A stretch of DNA of 56,782 nucleotides from Gemmatimonadales bacterium (GCA_024278175.1 JAJRTS010000019.1:1-56782), one strand, 5' to 3'; shown: positions 40,238 through 49,324, numbered from the stretch's first letter. The notes: generated by a model not told the origin, from the letters alone. Program-made: numbers and translations.

Positions 40238-41125
40238 TTAGTAGATCAGGTTGCGCGGCGCCACCATGGCGGTGAGCTCCTGCCGCCAGTATTGGTCGCC
40301 TACCATGTTGCGCTCGGTATCGGCGCGGCTGGAGCGGGCGGTAATGGTTACCTCCACCGCGTCCAGGTCCATCGGGTCGTTGGTGGTGTCGCCATCGGTG
40401 GTGTCGGCCACGCTGGCGGTGTCGCCGTCCTCGAAATAGATCAGCACCTGCAGGTTCTCGATATCGTAGGCAACGGCGCCCAGCATGTTGCTGCCCTTGA
40501 ACTTTATCAGTTGCGGATGTTGGCTGTCGCTTTTATCGACAGTCATCGAGGTTACGCTGACCCTCGTGATTACCGTGGAGGCCGGATCATAGGCCTTGGC
40601 CAGTCCGCTGGGCGTATTGACTCCGGCCGGCGGGACGAAAACCGCGGTATGGGAAGCGGTGTTGATATTGGTGATCTCGATAATATTAAAATCCGACTCG
40701 TCGTAGATTATCAGGTGGTCGCCCACAGCGAGCGAGTCGTCGTCCGAGGTTGCGCTGAACTTCATCGAATTCGCATTGGCGTTAGGCGGCGGAGTGGTGG
40801 CTAATTCCAGAGAGATGTTGGTTTGGGGTACGTAGATAAACGTGATCGTGTCCGGCTCGGTGGTCCCGCCGTCAAAGACCTGAATCGGGGGAAGCAGCCC
40901 GGGCAGGCCGGTACCGGAGTTCATCGCCTCGCGCTGGATCTCATCGAGGGCCACGCGGCCGGTGATATGCATCTCCTGGCGCAGGCTTTCGCTGGAGTAG
41001 CTCTTGTTCTGGTTAATGAGCAGGTTGATAAACGCGCCCACGACTATCATCGTGATCGTCAGGCCGATCATCATTTCCACCAGGCTGAATCCTCTGTCCA
41101 CTTGCATTAACATCTTGACTTTCAT
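40238..41125 (-). CDS. pilW: PilW-like minor pilin
   Basis: This is a type IV pilin-like protein. A type III signal sequence (MKVKMLMQVDRGFSLVEMMIGLTITM) places the prepilin peptidase cut after the Gly of RGFSLVE. The methylated Phe and Glu+5 are present, followed by the helix IVVGAFINLLINQNKSY. The rest is a PilW-type soluble domain (LREMHITGRVALDEIQREAMN-like start, QPNTD-rich beta regions). ATG at 41125 is preferred over 41149. It is one of the four minor pilins of this cluster, which are expected to prime pilus assembly. The overlaps and close spacing suggest a single operon. Confidence 0.86.
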   Translation of the reverse strand: MKVKMLMQVDRGFSLVEMMIGLTITMIVVGAFINLLINQNKSYSSESLRQEMHITGRVALDEIQREAMNSGTGLPGLLPPIQVFDGGTTEPDTITFIYVPQTNISLELATTPPPNANANSMKFSATSDDDSLAVGDHLIIYDESDFNIIEITNINTASHTAVFVPPAGVNTPSGLAKAYDPASTVITRVSVTSMTVDKSDSQHPQLIKFKGSNMLGAVAYDIENLQVLIYFEDGDTASVADTTDGDTTNDPMDLDAVEVTITARSSRADTERNMVGDQYWRQELTAMVAPRNLIY

Positions 41126-41159
41126 TGCTGTCACTCTCCGGCGCGCCACGGAGGGCGCG

Positions 41160-41570
41160 TCAGGGGTAAATTATCGTTGTAATCTGGGCGCGTTTGGCGT
41201 CGTTGCTCGTATCGCCGCCGTAGTAGACCGTGACCGTAATGGTTTTGGTATTGGGCCCCGCGGCGTCGGCCACCACGTTGGTGACCCGGATATACTTGCC
41301 TTCCTGGCCGAGGATACTCACGCCGTTGGCGTCCAGACCGGTTTCGGTCTCGCCGACCACGTAGTTGAAATCGGTCAGCTTGATTTTTTCGATTTTCTGC
41401 CGGGCCAGCGAGGTGGCGATCGAGATGTCGGTGGCCTGGCGGTTGCTTTGCATCGTATAGACCAGGATCCCGGCAAGCGCCAGCAGGCCCACCGCGCCGA
41501 TCACCAGCGCGATAGTGATTTCCACCAGCGAGAATCCCCGTCGCGATTTAAGCAGCTCTTTCATTTCCAT
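41160..41570 (-). CDS. pilV: PilV-like minor pilin
   Basis: This short type IV pilin has N-terminus MEMKELLKSRRGFSLVEITIALVIGAVGLLALAGILVYTM, with the prepilin cleavage site RRG-F and Glu+5. The 137-residue length and the polar tail, including SLARQKIEKIKLTDFNY, fit PilV/GspI-type minor pilins. It overlaps the end of fimT by ten bases and is followed by pilW, so it is translated in series with them. Confidence 0.85.
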   Translation of the reverse strand: MEMKELLKSRRGFSLVEITIALVIGAVGLLALAGILVYTMQSNRQATDISIATSLARQKIEKIKLTDFNYVVGETETGLDANGVSILGQEGKYIRVTNVVADAAGPNTKTITVTVYYGGDTSNDAKRAQITTIIYP

Positions 41571-42157
41571 GTGCTGTCCTCCCAGCGGCGGGAGCGCACC
41601 GCGCCCAGCGAGGTGACAGTGACCGAATAGATACTGCCGTTCTCGCCGCTCAGGTAGACAACCCCCGGTGAGGAGGCCTCGCCCCGGCCGTTGAAACTGA
41701 CCGCGTCGCTGCCGCCGAAATCGACCCCGTCGGCGGCGATAGCCAGGCCGTCCGGGCCGGAGGTGACTCCGGTGGATTTGAACGAGACACCCCTTGCCAG
41801 GGCGAACCCCGGAATAGAGTTTTTAACGTCCGGCATGGCCAGACCGCTGCTGTCGGCCTCGCCATCGTCGAAATTGAGGTCCGCGTCGGTATCGAGCCAG
41901 ATCGTGTAGAAACTGTCGGCGGGGGTGAGCGTACCGGGCGCGAAATCGATATACGCCCTGCGGTTGGCATTGATAGCTTTCAGGCGGGCGGTCTGGATCG
42001 AGACCGCTACGGCGCGGGCGGCGGACTTGACACGGCCCTCCTGGATAAACCCGCTGAAACTGGGCGCGCCCACGGTGACCACTATCGCCAGCATGGTCAT
42101 CACGATAATCAGTTCGATCAGAGTGAAACCTTGTGTGGAGCGAGAGTACGGAAGCAT
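41561..42157 (-). CDS. fimT: FimT/GspH-like minor pilin
   Basis: This is a GspH/FimT pseudopilin-type protein. Starting at ATG 42157, the signal is MLPYSRSTQGFTLIELIIVMTMLAIVV (cleavage after QG). A GspH-like domain follows: VKSAARAVAVSIQTARLKAINANRRAYIDF, then WLDTDADLNFDDGEAD. It opens the minor pilin operon, with a sigma-70-type promoter 44-72 bases upstream. Confidence 0.86.
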   Translation of the reverse strand: MLPYSRSTQGFTLIELIIVMTMLAIVVTVGAPSFSGFIQEGRVKSAARAVAVSIQTARLKAINANRRAYIDFAPGTLTPADSFYTIWLDTDADLNFDDGEADSSGLAMPDVKNSIPGFALARGVSFKSTGVTSGPDGLAIAADGVDFGGSDAVSFNGRGEASSPGVVYLSGENGSIYSVTVTSLGAVRSRRWEDSTWK

Positions 42158-42200
42158 GGTTTCCTCTTGGCGCCCCCCCGGGAGTTTGATGTCCTGCCTG

Positions 42201-42229
42201 ATTTTACATTTTCCGTCGTAATTGTTCAA
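42201..42229 (-). promoter_or_regulatory. Sigma-70 promoter for the fimT-pilX operon
   Basis: On the minus strand, TTGAAC (42224-42229) and TAAAAT (42201-42206) are 17 bases apart. The site lies between the pilA terminator and the fimT start, so the minor pilins are probably transcribed apart from pilA. Confidence 0.6.
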
Positions 42230-42322
42230 CCGCCTCCGGCGGCCGATGTCCACAGATTTTTTCTGTTTATCTTGTATCCACGGCAGATACGGCAGCCCCG
42301 GAGCCTGTGGCCGACACCGGGT

Positions 42323-42369
42323 AAAAAACACAGGCGTAGCGGAAGCTGTTGCCAGCCTCGCTACGCCTG
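42323..42369 (-). terminator. Rho-independent terminator of pilA
   Basis: CAGGCGTAGC and GCTACGCCTG (10 bp) are followed on the minus strand by a T-rich run (complement of AAAAAA at 42323-42328). It separates pilA transcription from the fimT operon. Confidence 0.85.
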
Positions 42370-42392
42370 CCGGTGCTGGTATTGTCTGGCCG

Positions 42393-42776
42393 CTATTCGA
42401 CCAGTGAGGCCGGGGTGACCGCCCCCGTGGTCAGGTTGACCGCAGCCTTGGTGCTTTCGGTGATCTTCTGGTGATCGATCGTCAGCACGCTGCCGGCAAT
42501 GGTCAGTTTCATGTCGTTGACCGTGGCGGCGATATCGGAGTTGAGCTTCTGGAGCTGGCTGATCTTGGTGGCCGAGGCACCGTCGATCCGCGAGGTGCTG
42601 TAGCTCAGCGCGGCGGTTTTGACCGCTTCGGCCATCGTGTTGCAATGAGCCAGGTAGGCGGAATCCTTGGCGCCTGTGAAACGGCTGATCAATATGGTGG
42701 CCAGGATACCGATAATGACCACGACGATCAACAGTTCGATCAGGGTGAAACCCTTGGTGTTGCGAAGTCCTCTCAT
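42393..42776 (-). CDS. pilA: Type IV major pilin-like protein (PilA)
   Basis: This is a major pilin candidate. Its N-terminus MRGLRNTKGFTLIELLIVVVIIGILATILISRF is the classic prepilin pattern, with cleavage between Gly and Phe and Glu+5. The short 127-residue length is close to geobacterial or other compact pilins. The C-terminal domain is mostly polar, lacks a clear disulfide pair (one Cys, in LAHCNTM), and has a regular Thr/Ala-rich end. AGGAG lies eight bases before the ATG. A sigma-54-type promoter is upstream and a terminator downstream, as for a separately and strongly expressed pilin. It could instead be a pseudopilin, but the context favours PilA. Confidence 0.85.
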   Translation of the reverse strand: MRGLRNTKGFTLIELLIVVVIIGILATILISRFTGAKDSAYLAHCNTMAEAVKTAALSYSTSRIDGASATKISQLQKLNSDIAATVNDMKLTIAGSVLTIDHQKITESTKAAVNLTTGAVTPASLVE

Positions 42777-42840
42777 CCGAGACGCTCCTTTGAAAGTAGT
42801 TAGAGAGAGAAAAAGAATGTCGAGGCAGTTTGTGAGAAAA

Positions 42841-42855
42841 GCATGTATCGTGCCA
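42841..42855 (-). promoter_or_regulatory. Sigma-54-like promoter of pilA
   Basis: On the minus strand, TGGCACGATACATGCTT has the -24 GG and -12 GC correctly spaced by ten bases. Only the first T of the -12 box is changed. Sigma-54 control of pilA through PilR is common in other bacteria. No pilS/pilR genes are visible in the window. Confidence 0.55.
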
Positions 42856-43000
42856 CAAAAACGTTGTCCTGTAACTGACAGAACTTAAACGATTTAAAAA
42901 ACGCAACGAAAAACAAGCAACTAAAAATCGGTTTACCCCGGCTGCAATCTGAAAAAAATCTTGCTTTTTGCAATGTGTTTCGCAACCTCCGCCTCGTATT

Positions 43001-46000
43001 TCAGTTGCCGAACAGTTCTCTGAGCCGCTCCACGTCAGGGGTTCCCGGTGTCGCCAGCAGCTTGCGGTATGCGATGAGCCGAAGCATCGAGGCGCCCAGC
43101 TCGTTGCCGGGGTATTCCCGCAGTAAGCGGCCGTAAACCTGCCCGGCGCGCTCCAGCTTCCCGGCCCGCAGCAGTGATTCACCGATCATATGCAGCACCA
43201 ACGGCGTCTCGGGCAACCCGTCATCGCCGGTGCCGTTGCCCAGCGCCAGCGCTTTTTCGAAAGCCTCCGCCGCCTCCGTCCAGCGACGCGCGGCGCGGAA
43301 TGTTTCGCCGAGATCGTAATAGTGAGCCGCCCGCTCCGGCTCCAGCGCAATCAGCGCGCGTTTGATCTCCACAGGTCGGGAGAAATCAGGCGGGTCAATC
43401 AAGGATGCCCCGTGGCGCTCTGCCAGCGCCAGTGCCGGCGGGTACTCCAACTCAAGTAATTTCAGCGGCTCGGCTCCCGTGGACCGCAGGCGAGTGAGCA
43501 CCTCCATTGCCTCGGCGTATTTTTTTCGCTCGGTGAGCAGACGCACCATCAGCTCCAGCCCCTCCGGATGCTCCGGCGCTCGCTCCAACGCGTCGGCAAG
43601 GGCGGAAAACACCAGGTAGGTCATCCCGGAGACCATCTGGTAGCGTGCTGTCTCCACCAGCTCATCAGCGGTAGGTGGGTGATCCCTGACGTAACGCGCG
43701 AGAAAATTATCCGCCCCGGCCAGCCGGTACTCGGTTGGCAGGTCCACCCGGTCGGCGTTGAAAAAGCCGCGGGGGGCGCTGTACTCCACAATCGGGAAAT
43801 CATCGGAGTTGACCGGCCCGATACCGGCCCACTGCCGAATACCATCCTCATCAAACACCTGTGTCGTAAGCAGGGTAAAAAGACTGGTGATGCCGATCCG
43901 CTCAAGGTCGGCGGCCACTTCCGGGCCGGCCATTCGCTTGGCCATCTCCTCGAAATTGGCCTCGACAGGTTCCAGTGAGCCGATCAGCAGCAGGTCGTTG
44001 TTTTCCACCGAACTAAATCCCACGGCATGGGGAAACGTGCGGGTGAACGTGATCAGGATCGTGCGCAGTACGCTCTCGTCCATCTCGTAGAGGTGGATCC
44101 ACTGGCAGATCAGTCCGCCGGGGGCCAGCCGACGGGCGCAGTCTGCGTAGAACTGCTCCGTGTAGAGGTTGCCGATTCCGGCGATCCAGGGATTCGAGGG
44201 CTCGCTGGTGATTACGTCCCAGCGGCTGTCGTCGCGGAACAGGTAATTACGGCCGTCGTCGATAACCAGCTCCGTACGCGGGTCTTCCCAGTAGCGGCGG
44301 TTGATGTCCTCGAACAGGCGGCTGGCCTCGGCCACGCCGGGGCTGATCTCCACGCAGACCAGCCGCTCAAGCTCCTCGTGCGAGAGCGCTGCCCCGCAGG
44401 TGGCCCCGCTGCCCGCGCCGATTACCAGCACGCGCCGCGGGGCGCCGTGCAGCAGCATCGGAAGGTGGGCCAGCAGGTACTGGGTGTTCATGTCGAACTC
44501 GTTGGAAGCGTCCACCTTGCCGTTGACCCGCAGCATCAGGGTCTCGCCGTCGCGCTCCACGCTGACCGTGGTGCTTACTCCCTCGCGGTAGTAAACGAAT
44601 TCCCGTTCGTGGGCGCTGCGGTAGAAATTCCCGGCCGAGGAGCCGGGGCTGGCGGAGTGGTAGCGGAATGCCCCGCCGGTGAGCAGGTGACGGTCCCAGC
44701 CGGGAGCGAGCAGGAAATAGGCGATCAGGGCAACGGCGCTGGCCGCGTAGACGGCCACTTTGAGCCTGCGCCCGCCGCCAATTGCCGCCAGCAGGGTCAG
44801 GCAGGTGAGCAGATTCAGCACGACGGCTGTTTCGATAGTGAGCTTGATCCCCAGCAGCGGCACCATCGCCAGGCCGCAGAGCGCGCTACCCGCGATATTT
44901 CCCAGCGTGTTGAGCGCATAGACTCCGCCCACCCTGCCGGCCACCTCGCTCATCCCCCCGGTGGCCAGACGCGCCACCAGCGGGAACCCCATCCCGAACG
45001 CCGTGGCGGGAAGGAGCATCACCAGCAGACAGACCACGAACTTGAACGCCTCGTGGGCCTCGTAGTTGAATACGATCACCTCGCGCACGGAGAGGAAGAA
45101 CAGCGGCAGGCGGCTGTAGAGCGGCAACATCGCCAGCACCGAGAGGGCGATAACCCCCTGCAGCACGGCGAACGCACGGGCCGGGTTGGTTATCCGGTCG
45201 ATCAGCATACTGATCAGCAGCCCGCCCAGGGCTATCCCGCTGATAAACGCGGCCAGCATCAGCGCGAACGAGTAAGTGCTGCTGCCCAGCACCATCGAGA
45301 GCACCCGCGTCCAGCTGATTTCGTAAACCATCGCGGTAAACCCGCTGACGAAAATCCCGGCCAGGGCCAGCGTGACAACACGGCCCGAGAGCGGCTCACC
45401 CGGCGGAGGGTCCGCACTACTGGTGGACGCGGCCGGCGCCTCGCCGTAGACGGGTTCGTCCAGGCGGCCGCGAAGCCCCAGGGCCGCCATGCCCACCAGG
45501 ATGTTGATCGCGGCGGCGATAGCCGTGGAGAAGGGCAGGCCCAGCGAGGGGATCATCCAGAACGCGGCGGCCAGGGTGCCCACAACGGCGCCGGTGCAGT
45601 TGATGAAATACAGCCGGCCGGTGACTTTGCCCACCTCGGGCAGCCGCTTGCTGAGCGCCTTGATCAGCACCGGCAGCGTGCCGCCCATCAGCAGGGTGGG
45701 CACGATCAGCAGCAGCATCGAAAGGGCGAACTTGGCGACCAGGCTCAGCACGCCGGTGGGGTCCACGGCGCCGTAGACCCACAGCATCACGGAGCGCTGG
45801 ACACCCAGCAGGTTGTCGAACGCCAGGCAGTAGACGCCGATAGCGATTTCCATCCAGCCGTAATAGGTCAGCAGGGAGTGCTTGCGGTTCGGGTTGTCCG
45901 CCAGAGAGCCGAACAGTTTGCTGCCCGCCGCCAGGCCGGCCATGAACGCGGCGAGCACCACCGTGACCGCGTAGGTGGTATTGCCGAAACCCACGGCGAA

Positions 46001-46129
46001 CCGTCGCATCCAGATAATTTCGTAGACAAGTCCGCAGAAACCGGAGAGGAAGAACAGGGCGTAAAGCGCGAGGGCAACCGGGCCGATATCCGCGCCGCCG
46101 CCGCTTTGCCGGGAGCGAAAGTCGTTCAT
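43001..46129 (-). CDS. Fused MFS-like / spermidine synthase-like protein with C-terminal TPR
   Basis: This 1042-residue membrane protein has three parts. Residues 15-480 have around 12-14 hydrophobic helices in two halves, split by a Pro/Ser linker (about 225-240). Residues 500-790 form a SAM-dependent methyltransferase/spermidine-synthase-like domain: LVIGAGSGATCGAALSHEEL, VCVEISPGVAEAS, VIDDGRNYL and ITSEPSNPWIAGIGNLYTEQFY. Residues 870-1040 include TPR-like repeats (ALEPERAAHYYDLGETFRAARRW). The acidic catalytic site of true spermidine synthases is replaced by SEPSNP, so the activity is unknown. Fused MFS/SpeE proteins are widespread and poorly characterised. It follows the sugar-isomerase genes on the same strand. 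Confidence 0.82.
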   Translation of the reverse strand: MNDFRSRQSGGGADIGPVALALYALFFLSGFCGLVYEIIWMRRFAVGFGNTTYAVTVVLAAFMAGLAAGSKLFGSLADNPNRKHSLLTYYGWMEIAIGVYCLAFDNLLGVQRSVMLWVYGAVDPTGVLSLVAKFALSMLLLIVPTLLMGGTLPVLIKALSKRLPEVGKVTGRLYFINCTGAVVGTLAAAFWMIPSLGLPFSTAIAAAINILVGMAALGLRGRLDEPVYGEAPAASTSSADPPPGEPLSGRVVTLALAGIFVSGFTAMVYEISWTRVLSMVLGSSTYSFALMLAAFISGIALGGLLISMLIDRITNPARAFAVLQGVIALSVLAMLPLYSRLPLFFLSVREVIVFNYEAHEAFKFVVCLLVMLLPATAFGMGFPLVARLATGGMSEVAGRVGGVYALNTLGNIAGSALCGLAMVPLLGIKLTIETAVVLNLLTCLTLLAAIGGGRRLKVAVYAASAVALIAYFLLAPGWDRHLLTGGAFRYHSASPGSSAGNFYRSAHEREFVYYREGVSTTVSVERDGETLMLRVNGKVDASNEFDMNTQYLLAHLPMLLHGAPRRVLVIGAGSGATCGAALSHEELERLVCVEISPGVAEASRLFEDINRRYWEDPRTELVIDDGRNYLFRDDSRWDVITSEPSNPWIAGIGNLYTEQFYADCARRLAPGGLICQWIHLYEMDESVLRTILITFTRTFPHAVGFSSVENNDLLLIGSLEPVEANFEEMAKRMAGPEVAADLERIGITSLFTLLTTQVFDEDGIRQWAGIGPVNSDDFPIVEYSAPRGFFNADRVDLPTEYRLAGADNFLARYVRDHPPTADELVETARYQMVSGMTYLVFSALADALERAPEHPEGLELMVRLLTERKKYAEAMEVLTRLRSTGAEPLKLLELEYPPALALAERHGASLIDPPDFSRPVEIKRALIALEPERAAHYYDLGETFRAARRWTEAAEAFEKALALGNGTGDDGLPETPLVLHMIGESLLRAGKLERAGQVYGRLLREYPGNELGASMLRLIAYRKLLATPGTPDVERLRELFGN

Positions 46130-46164
46130 GGGGAAAGTCCGTCCGGCTGGGGGAGAAGGGTTGA

Positions 46165-46195
46165 GCGGGGGCGAAGCGGGCTGCTTCGCCCCCGC
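46165..46195 (-). terminator. Hairpin between isomerase and SpeE-like genes
   Basis: GCGGGGGCGAAGC pairs with GCTTCGCCCCCGC (13 bp) around a five-base loop. It has only a weak T-run on the minus strand, so it may attenuate or terminate the isomerase operon. Confidence 0.5.
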
Positions 46196-46207
46196 CGCTC
46201 TAGTTGG

Positions 46208-47098
46208 TCAGGCTCTGTATTTAAGCAGAAGGTCGCGGCAGGCGCGCACGTTGTCGTAGTTCCTGCGCTCCTTGCTGCCGGCCTCGATACCCATGAATCC
46301 ACGATAGCCGGCGTCGAACGTGATCTGGACCATCCGGTCCAGGTCCCAGGCCTCATGCTTGCCGTTCTCGTCGAAATCCCGGCACTTCACGCTGACCGCC
46401 TTGGCGTAGGGCATTGCCATCTCCAGTGCCTTGTAGCGGTCCACTCCCTCCTCGAAATTACCGTAGTCCGGCAGCAGGCCGAACCGGGGATGGTCCACCT
46501 CTTTGGCCAGCATCACGAAATACTCGGGGATGGAGCTGAAACCGCCGTGGTTTTCCACGGTCACGTTGATCCCGGCCTGGTCGGCGTACTCACAGAGGAA
46601 GTGGTAACTCTCGGCGCAGCGTTTGACCCGTTCCTCGTTGGAGCCGGGTGTGCGCGTGCGTGCGTTGCCGCGGATGGCGTGGCAGCCCAGGAACCAGGCG
46701 ATATCGATCCATTTATGGTGCTGGCGGACCGCTATTTCACGCTCTTTTTTCTCGTTGTGCGACATGTCGCCGTCGTCGTCGCACATGATCAGCACCAGCT
46801 TGACCCCGTAGTCGTCGGCCCGTTGTTTGAGGTCCTTGAGGTAGTCGTAGCGCGGCAGCGTGAAGAAGCTGTTGACGAACTCCAGGCCATCGAGGTTGAA
46901 GTCCTCGCGCACGATCCGCGGCAGGTCCAGGTTGGTCCAGGTTTTGTTGAACCAGGGCTGGATCGACCAGGCGGCCAGCGAGATTTTAAAGTTGTACTTC
47001 TTCATCTGCTCTGCCATCGAGAACACGGGGCTCAGCGCCGCCGCGCCGCCGGCGGCCATGGCCGAGCGGATGAAACCCCTGCGGGTGATGATTCTCAT
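46208..47098 (-). CDS. Tat-exported sugar phosphate isomerase/epimerase-like protein (paralogue 2)
   Basis: This is a xylose-isomerase-like TIM-barrel enzyme exported by Tat. The signal is RRGFIRSAMAAGGAAAL (ATG 47098). The mature domain starts with ISLAAWSIQPWFNKTWTNLDLPRIVREDFNLDGLEFVN. Metal-binding acidic and histidine residues are expected in VTVENHGGFSSI, LLPDYGNF, AVSVKCRDFD and GFMGIEAGS. The protein is very similar to the next upstream gene (same length, shared motifs), so the two arose by tandem duplication. Substrate is unknown; relatives act on inositol-like or keto-sugars. It lies downstream of an MFS gene and opposite the Gfo/Idh/MocA pair. Confidence 0.86.
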   Translation of the reverse strand: MRIITRRGFIRSAMAAGGAAALSPVFSMAEQMKKYNFKISLAAWSIQPWFNKTWTNLDLPRIVREDFNLDGLEFVNSFFTLPRYDYLKDLKQRADDYGVKLVLIMCDDDGDMSHNEKKEREIAVRQHHKWIDIAWFLGCHAIRGNARTRTPGSNEERVKRCAESYHFLCEYADQAGINVTVENHGGFSSIPEYFVMLAKEVDHPRFGLLPDYGNFEEGVDRYKALEMAMPYAKAVSVKCRDFDENGKHEAWDLDRMVQITFDAGYRGFMGIEAGSKERRNYDNVRACRDLLLKYRA

Positions 47099-47132
47099 TA
47101 GAGATACTCCTTCAGATCGGAAATTAAGAGTA

Positions 47133-48023
47133 TTATTGGTGTTTTTCCAACAGCTTCTTACAGTACAACACGCCCTCGTAAGGCGTGTTCTGTGTGCCCT
47201 CGTACTCGATCCCCACGAACCCGTTGTAGCCCGCGGCCAGCACGATCTCAATCATCCTGTCCAGGTCGAAGGCCCCGTGCTTGCCGTCGGCGCTGAAATC
47301 GTAACACTTGGCGCTGACCGCCAGGGCGTAGGGCATCAGCTTGCGCAGGGCGTCGTACCTGTCGATCTCCGGCGGGAAATTGCCGAAATCAGGCAGGGTG
47401 CCGAAACGGGGGTGGTTCACTATTTTCATTACCGCGATCAGCTTTTCGGGGATGGAGCTGAAACCGCCGTGGTTCTCGATAGTCACTTCCATGCCGCACT
47501 GGTCGGCGTACTCCATCAGCTTGCTGTAGCTCTCGGCGCAGCGTTTCACCCGGTCGTCGATCGTACCGGCTTTTACGTAGCCGGCGTTGGCGCGGATTGC
47601 GTGGCAGCCCAGGAAATCGGCGATATCGATCCACTTGCGATGGTTGATCACCGCCTGACGGCGTTCGGCCTTATCGGGATGGCTCATGTCGCCTTCGCCG
47701 TCGACCATGATCAGCACCGGCGTAATCCCGTAATCGGCGCAGCGCTTTTTCAACTCCTGCAGGTAGCGGTATCTGGGCAGTGCAAAATAACGGTTGACGA
47801 ACTCGATACCCTCCAACCCAAAATCCTGGCGCACGATCCGCGGCAAGTCAAGATTGGTCCAGGTGCTGTCGAACAGCGGGTTCAGCGACCAGGCGGCCAG
47901 GGAAATCTTGAATTTTTTCCCGTTTACCGCGGCCCGGGCCGTGGCGGGCAGGGCGCCTGCAAACGCTGCCGCGGCTGCCGCCGCTCCCGTGGCCATGAAC
48001 TGCCTGCGATTTAGCTGGCTCAT
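47133..48023 (-). CDS. Tat-exported sugar phosphate isomerase/epimerase-like protein (paralogue 1)
   Basis: This is the tandem paralogue of the preceding gene. The Tat signal is NRRQFMATGAAAAAAAFAGALPATARA. The barrel begins ISLAAWSLNPLFDSTWTNLDLPRIVRQDFGLEGIEFVN and shares WIDIADFLGCHAIRANA, VTIENHGGFSSI, LPDFGNF, SAKCYDFS and GFVGIEYEG with its partner. Sharing of the acidic metal-binding positions suggests both are catalytic. The two may work on related intermediates. It is in an operon with the MFS transporter, 18 bases away. Confidence 0.87.
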   Translation of the reverse strand: MSQLNRRQFMATGAAAAAAAFAGALPATARAAVNGKKFKISLAAWSLNPLFDSTWTNLDLPRIVRQDFGLEGIEFVNRYFALPRYRYLQELKKRCADYGITPVLIMVDGEGDMSHPDKAERRQAVINHRKWIDIADFLGCHAIRANAGYVKAGTIDDRVKRCAESYSKLMEYADQCGMEVTIENHGGFSSIPEKLIAVMKIVNHPRFGTLPDFGNFPPEIDRYDALRKLMPYALAVSAKCYDFSADGKHGAFDLDRMIEIVLAAGYNGFVGIEYEGTQNTPYEGVLYCKKLLEKHQ

Positions 48024-48041
48024 AAATACACTCCATTGCTC

Positions 48042-49247
48042 TTATGATTTTGAAACTGCATCGGCCGAGGCCGGAACGGACTGGAGCCGGGCTTTAACCC
48101 GGCGGCTGATATTTACCTGTATTAATAACATCATACCCGCGCATCCCGCCACTATTATCAACCCTGCCTGCATCGAACCAGCGGCGGCCGCCGTACCCAC
48201 CGCGGCCGAGATCGACACTCCTCCCAGTACGCTGGCGGCGATAACCATTGAAAAAATGGTGCCTGTATAGCTGGTGAAAACCCTGCCGGCGCTACCCAGG
48301 GTACTGGGGAATATCGGCGCGAAACACAGTGCCGAGAACCACAGCGCGAACGCCGCCAGGTAAAGGTTGCCCGCAAAAGCGAACACGGTCAAGCCGATCA
48401 GACTTCCGACCGAGCAGCGCAGCACCATCGTCCGGCCCGGGATATTATGCAGCAGGGTGCCCGCCAGCAGGCGGCCGGTCATCAGCGCGCCCCAGTAGCC
48501 GGCCAGCAGCAACTGGTCCAGCGGGGGGCGCAGGCCCCATCTGCCCGCCACGGCGGGTCTGCTCCAGACTCCCATGCTGGCCTCCAGGCCGACATAGAAG
48601 AAAATAAGCGTGCAGAACAGGATAACCAGCGGGTCGTTCAGCGCCCGCCCGGCATCGGCCAGACGGAAATCCTCCACGTTCACGTTGGCCGGAAAACGAG
48701 CCACGGAAAACATCACCGCCGGCAGCAGGCAAGCGAAAGTGGCGAATTTGAGCAATACTCCCATACCCGGCCCGCCCAGCAGCCAGCTTCCCGCCAGCGG
48801 CATGATAACCGCTCCGGCTCCGAAAAAGAGGTTGCCCACGTTGAGCATCCGCTCGGGGTTGCCGCGGTGAAGGTGGTTGAGCAGCGTGTTCACCCCGCCG
48901 TTGAGGCAGGCCGCCCCGACGCCCATTGCGAACATCAGGGCGCAGCTTTCCACCAGCGAGTCGGCAAAGCCGAGCAGCCACATCGAAGCGGCGCAGACCA
49001 GGCCGCCGGCCACCAGGACCGGCCGCTGTCCAAAACGGTCGATTATCGGCCCCACGGCGAACAGCATCAGGAATGTGGCCCCGCCCATGCTGAGTAAAAA
49101 CAGGCTGCCGATTTCCGCCACGCTGGCGCCGGTGCGCCCGGCGAAAGTTTCGAGTCCCACGCCGATCAACGCGAAAGTAAGACCCATCACCAGGTAGCCG
49201 GAGCAACATGCCGCTGTAAGGTAAAAAACAGAGAGAGATGATGCCAA
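48042..49247 (-). CDS. MFS transporter, probably sugar or sugar-acid
   Basis: This is a 12-helix major facilitator protein of 401 residues. Loop motifs include GPIIDRFGQRPVLVAGG after helix 2 (MFS signature A) and GAACLNGGVNTLLNHLHRGNPERMLNVGNLFFGAGAVIMPLAGSWLL, a pattern of the FucP-type sugar symporters. The start is TTG at 49247, with AGGAG six bases upstream. It is first in a reverse operon with two sugar isomerases, so it probably imports the product or precursor of that pathway. Confidence 0.85.
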   Translation of the reverse strand: MASSLSVFYLTAACCSGYLVMGLTFALIGVGLETFAGRTGASVAEIGSLFLLSMGGATFLMLFAVGPIIDRFGQRPVLVAGGLVCAASMWLLGFADSLVESCALMFAMGVGAACLNGGVNTLLNHLHRGNPERMLNVGNLFFGAGAVIMPLAGSWLLGGPGMGVLLKFATFACLLPAVMFSVARFPANVNVEDFRLADAGRALNDPLVILFCTLIFFYVGLEASMGVWSRPAVAGRWGLRPPLDQLLLAGYWGALMTGRLLAGTLLHNIPGRTMVLRCSVGSLIGLTVFAFAGNLYLAAFALWFSALCFAPIFPSTLGSAGRVFTSYTGTIFSMVIAASVLGGVSISAAVGTAAAAGSMQAGLIIVAGCAGMMLLIQVNISRRVKARLQSVPASADAVSKS

Positions 49248-49324
49248 GTGACGCTCCTGAAAAGAGGGATGGCACGGTTGCCGGCAAGCTGGGAGGCAAG
49301 AGCGAAACCGATCGCCGGCGCAGG

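Noticed and set aside
44027-47101. Long forward open frame of about 1024 codons opposite the SpeE-like and isomerase genes
   Set aside because: It is antisense to three genes with clear protein families and has only low-complexity Gln/Arg/His-rich translation, a typical shadow in high-GC DNA.
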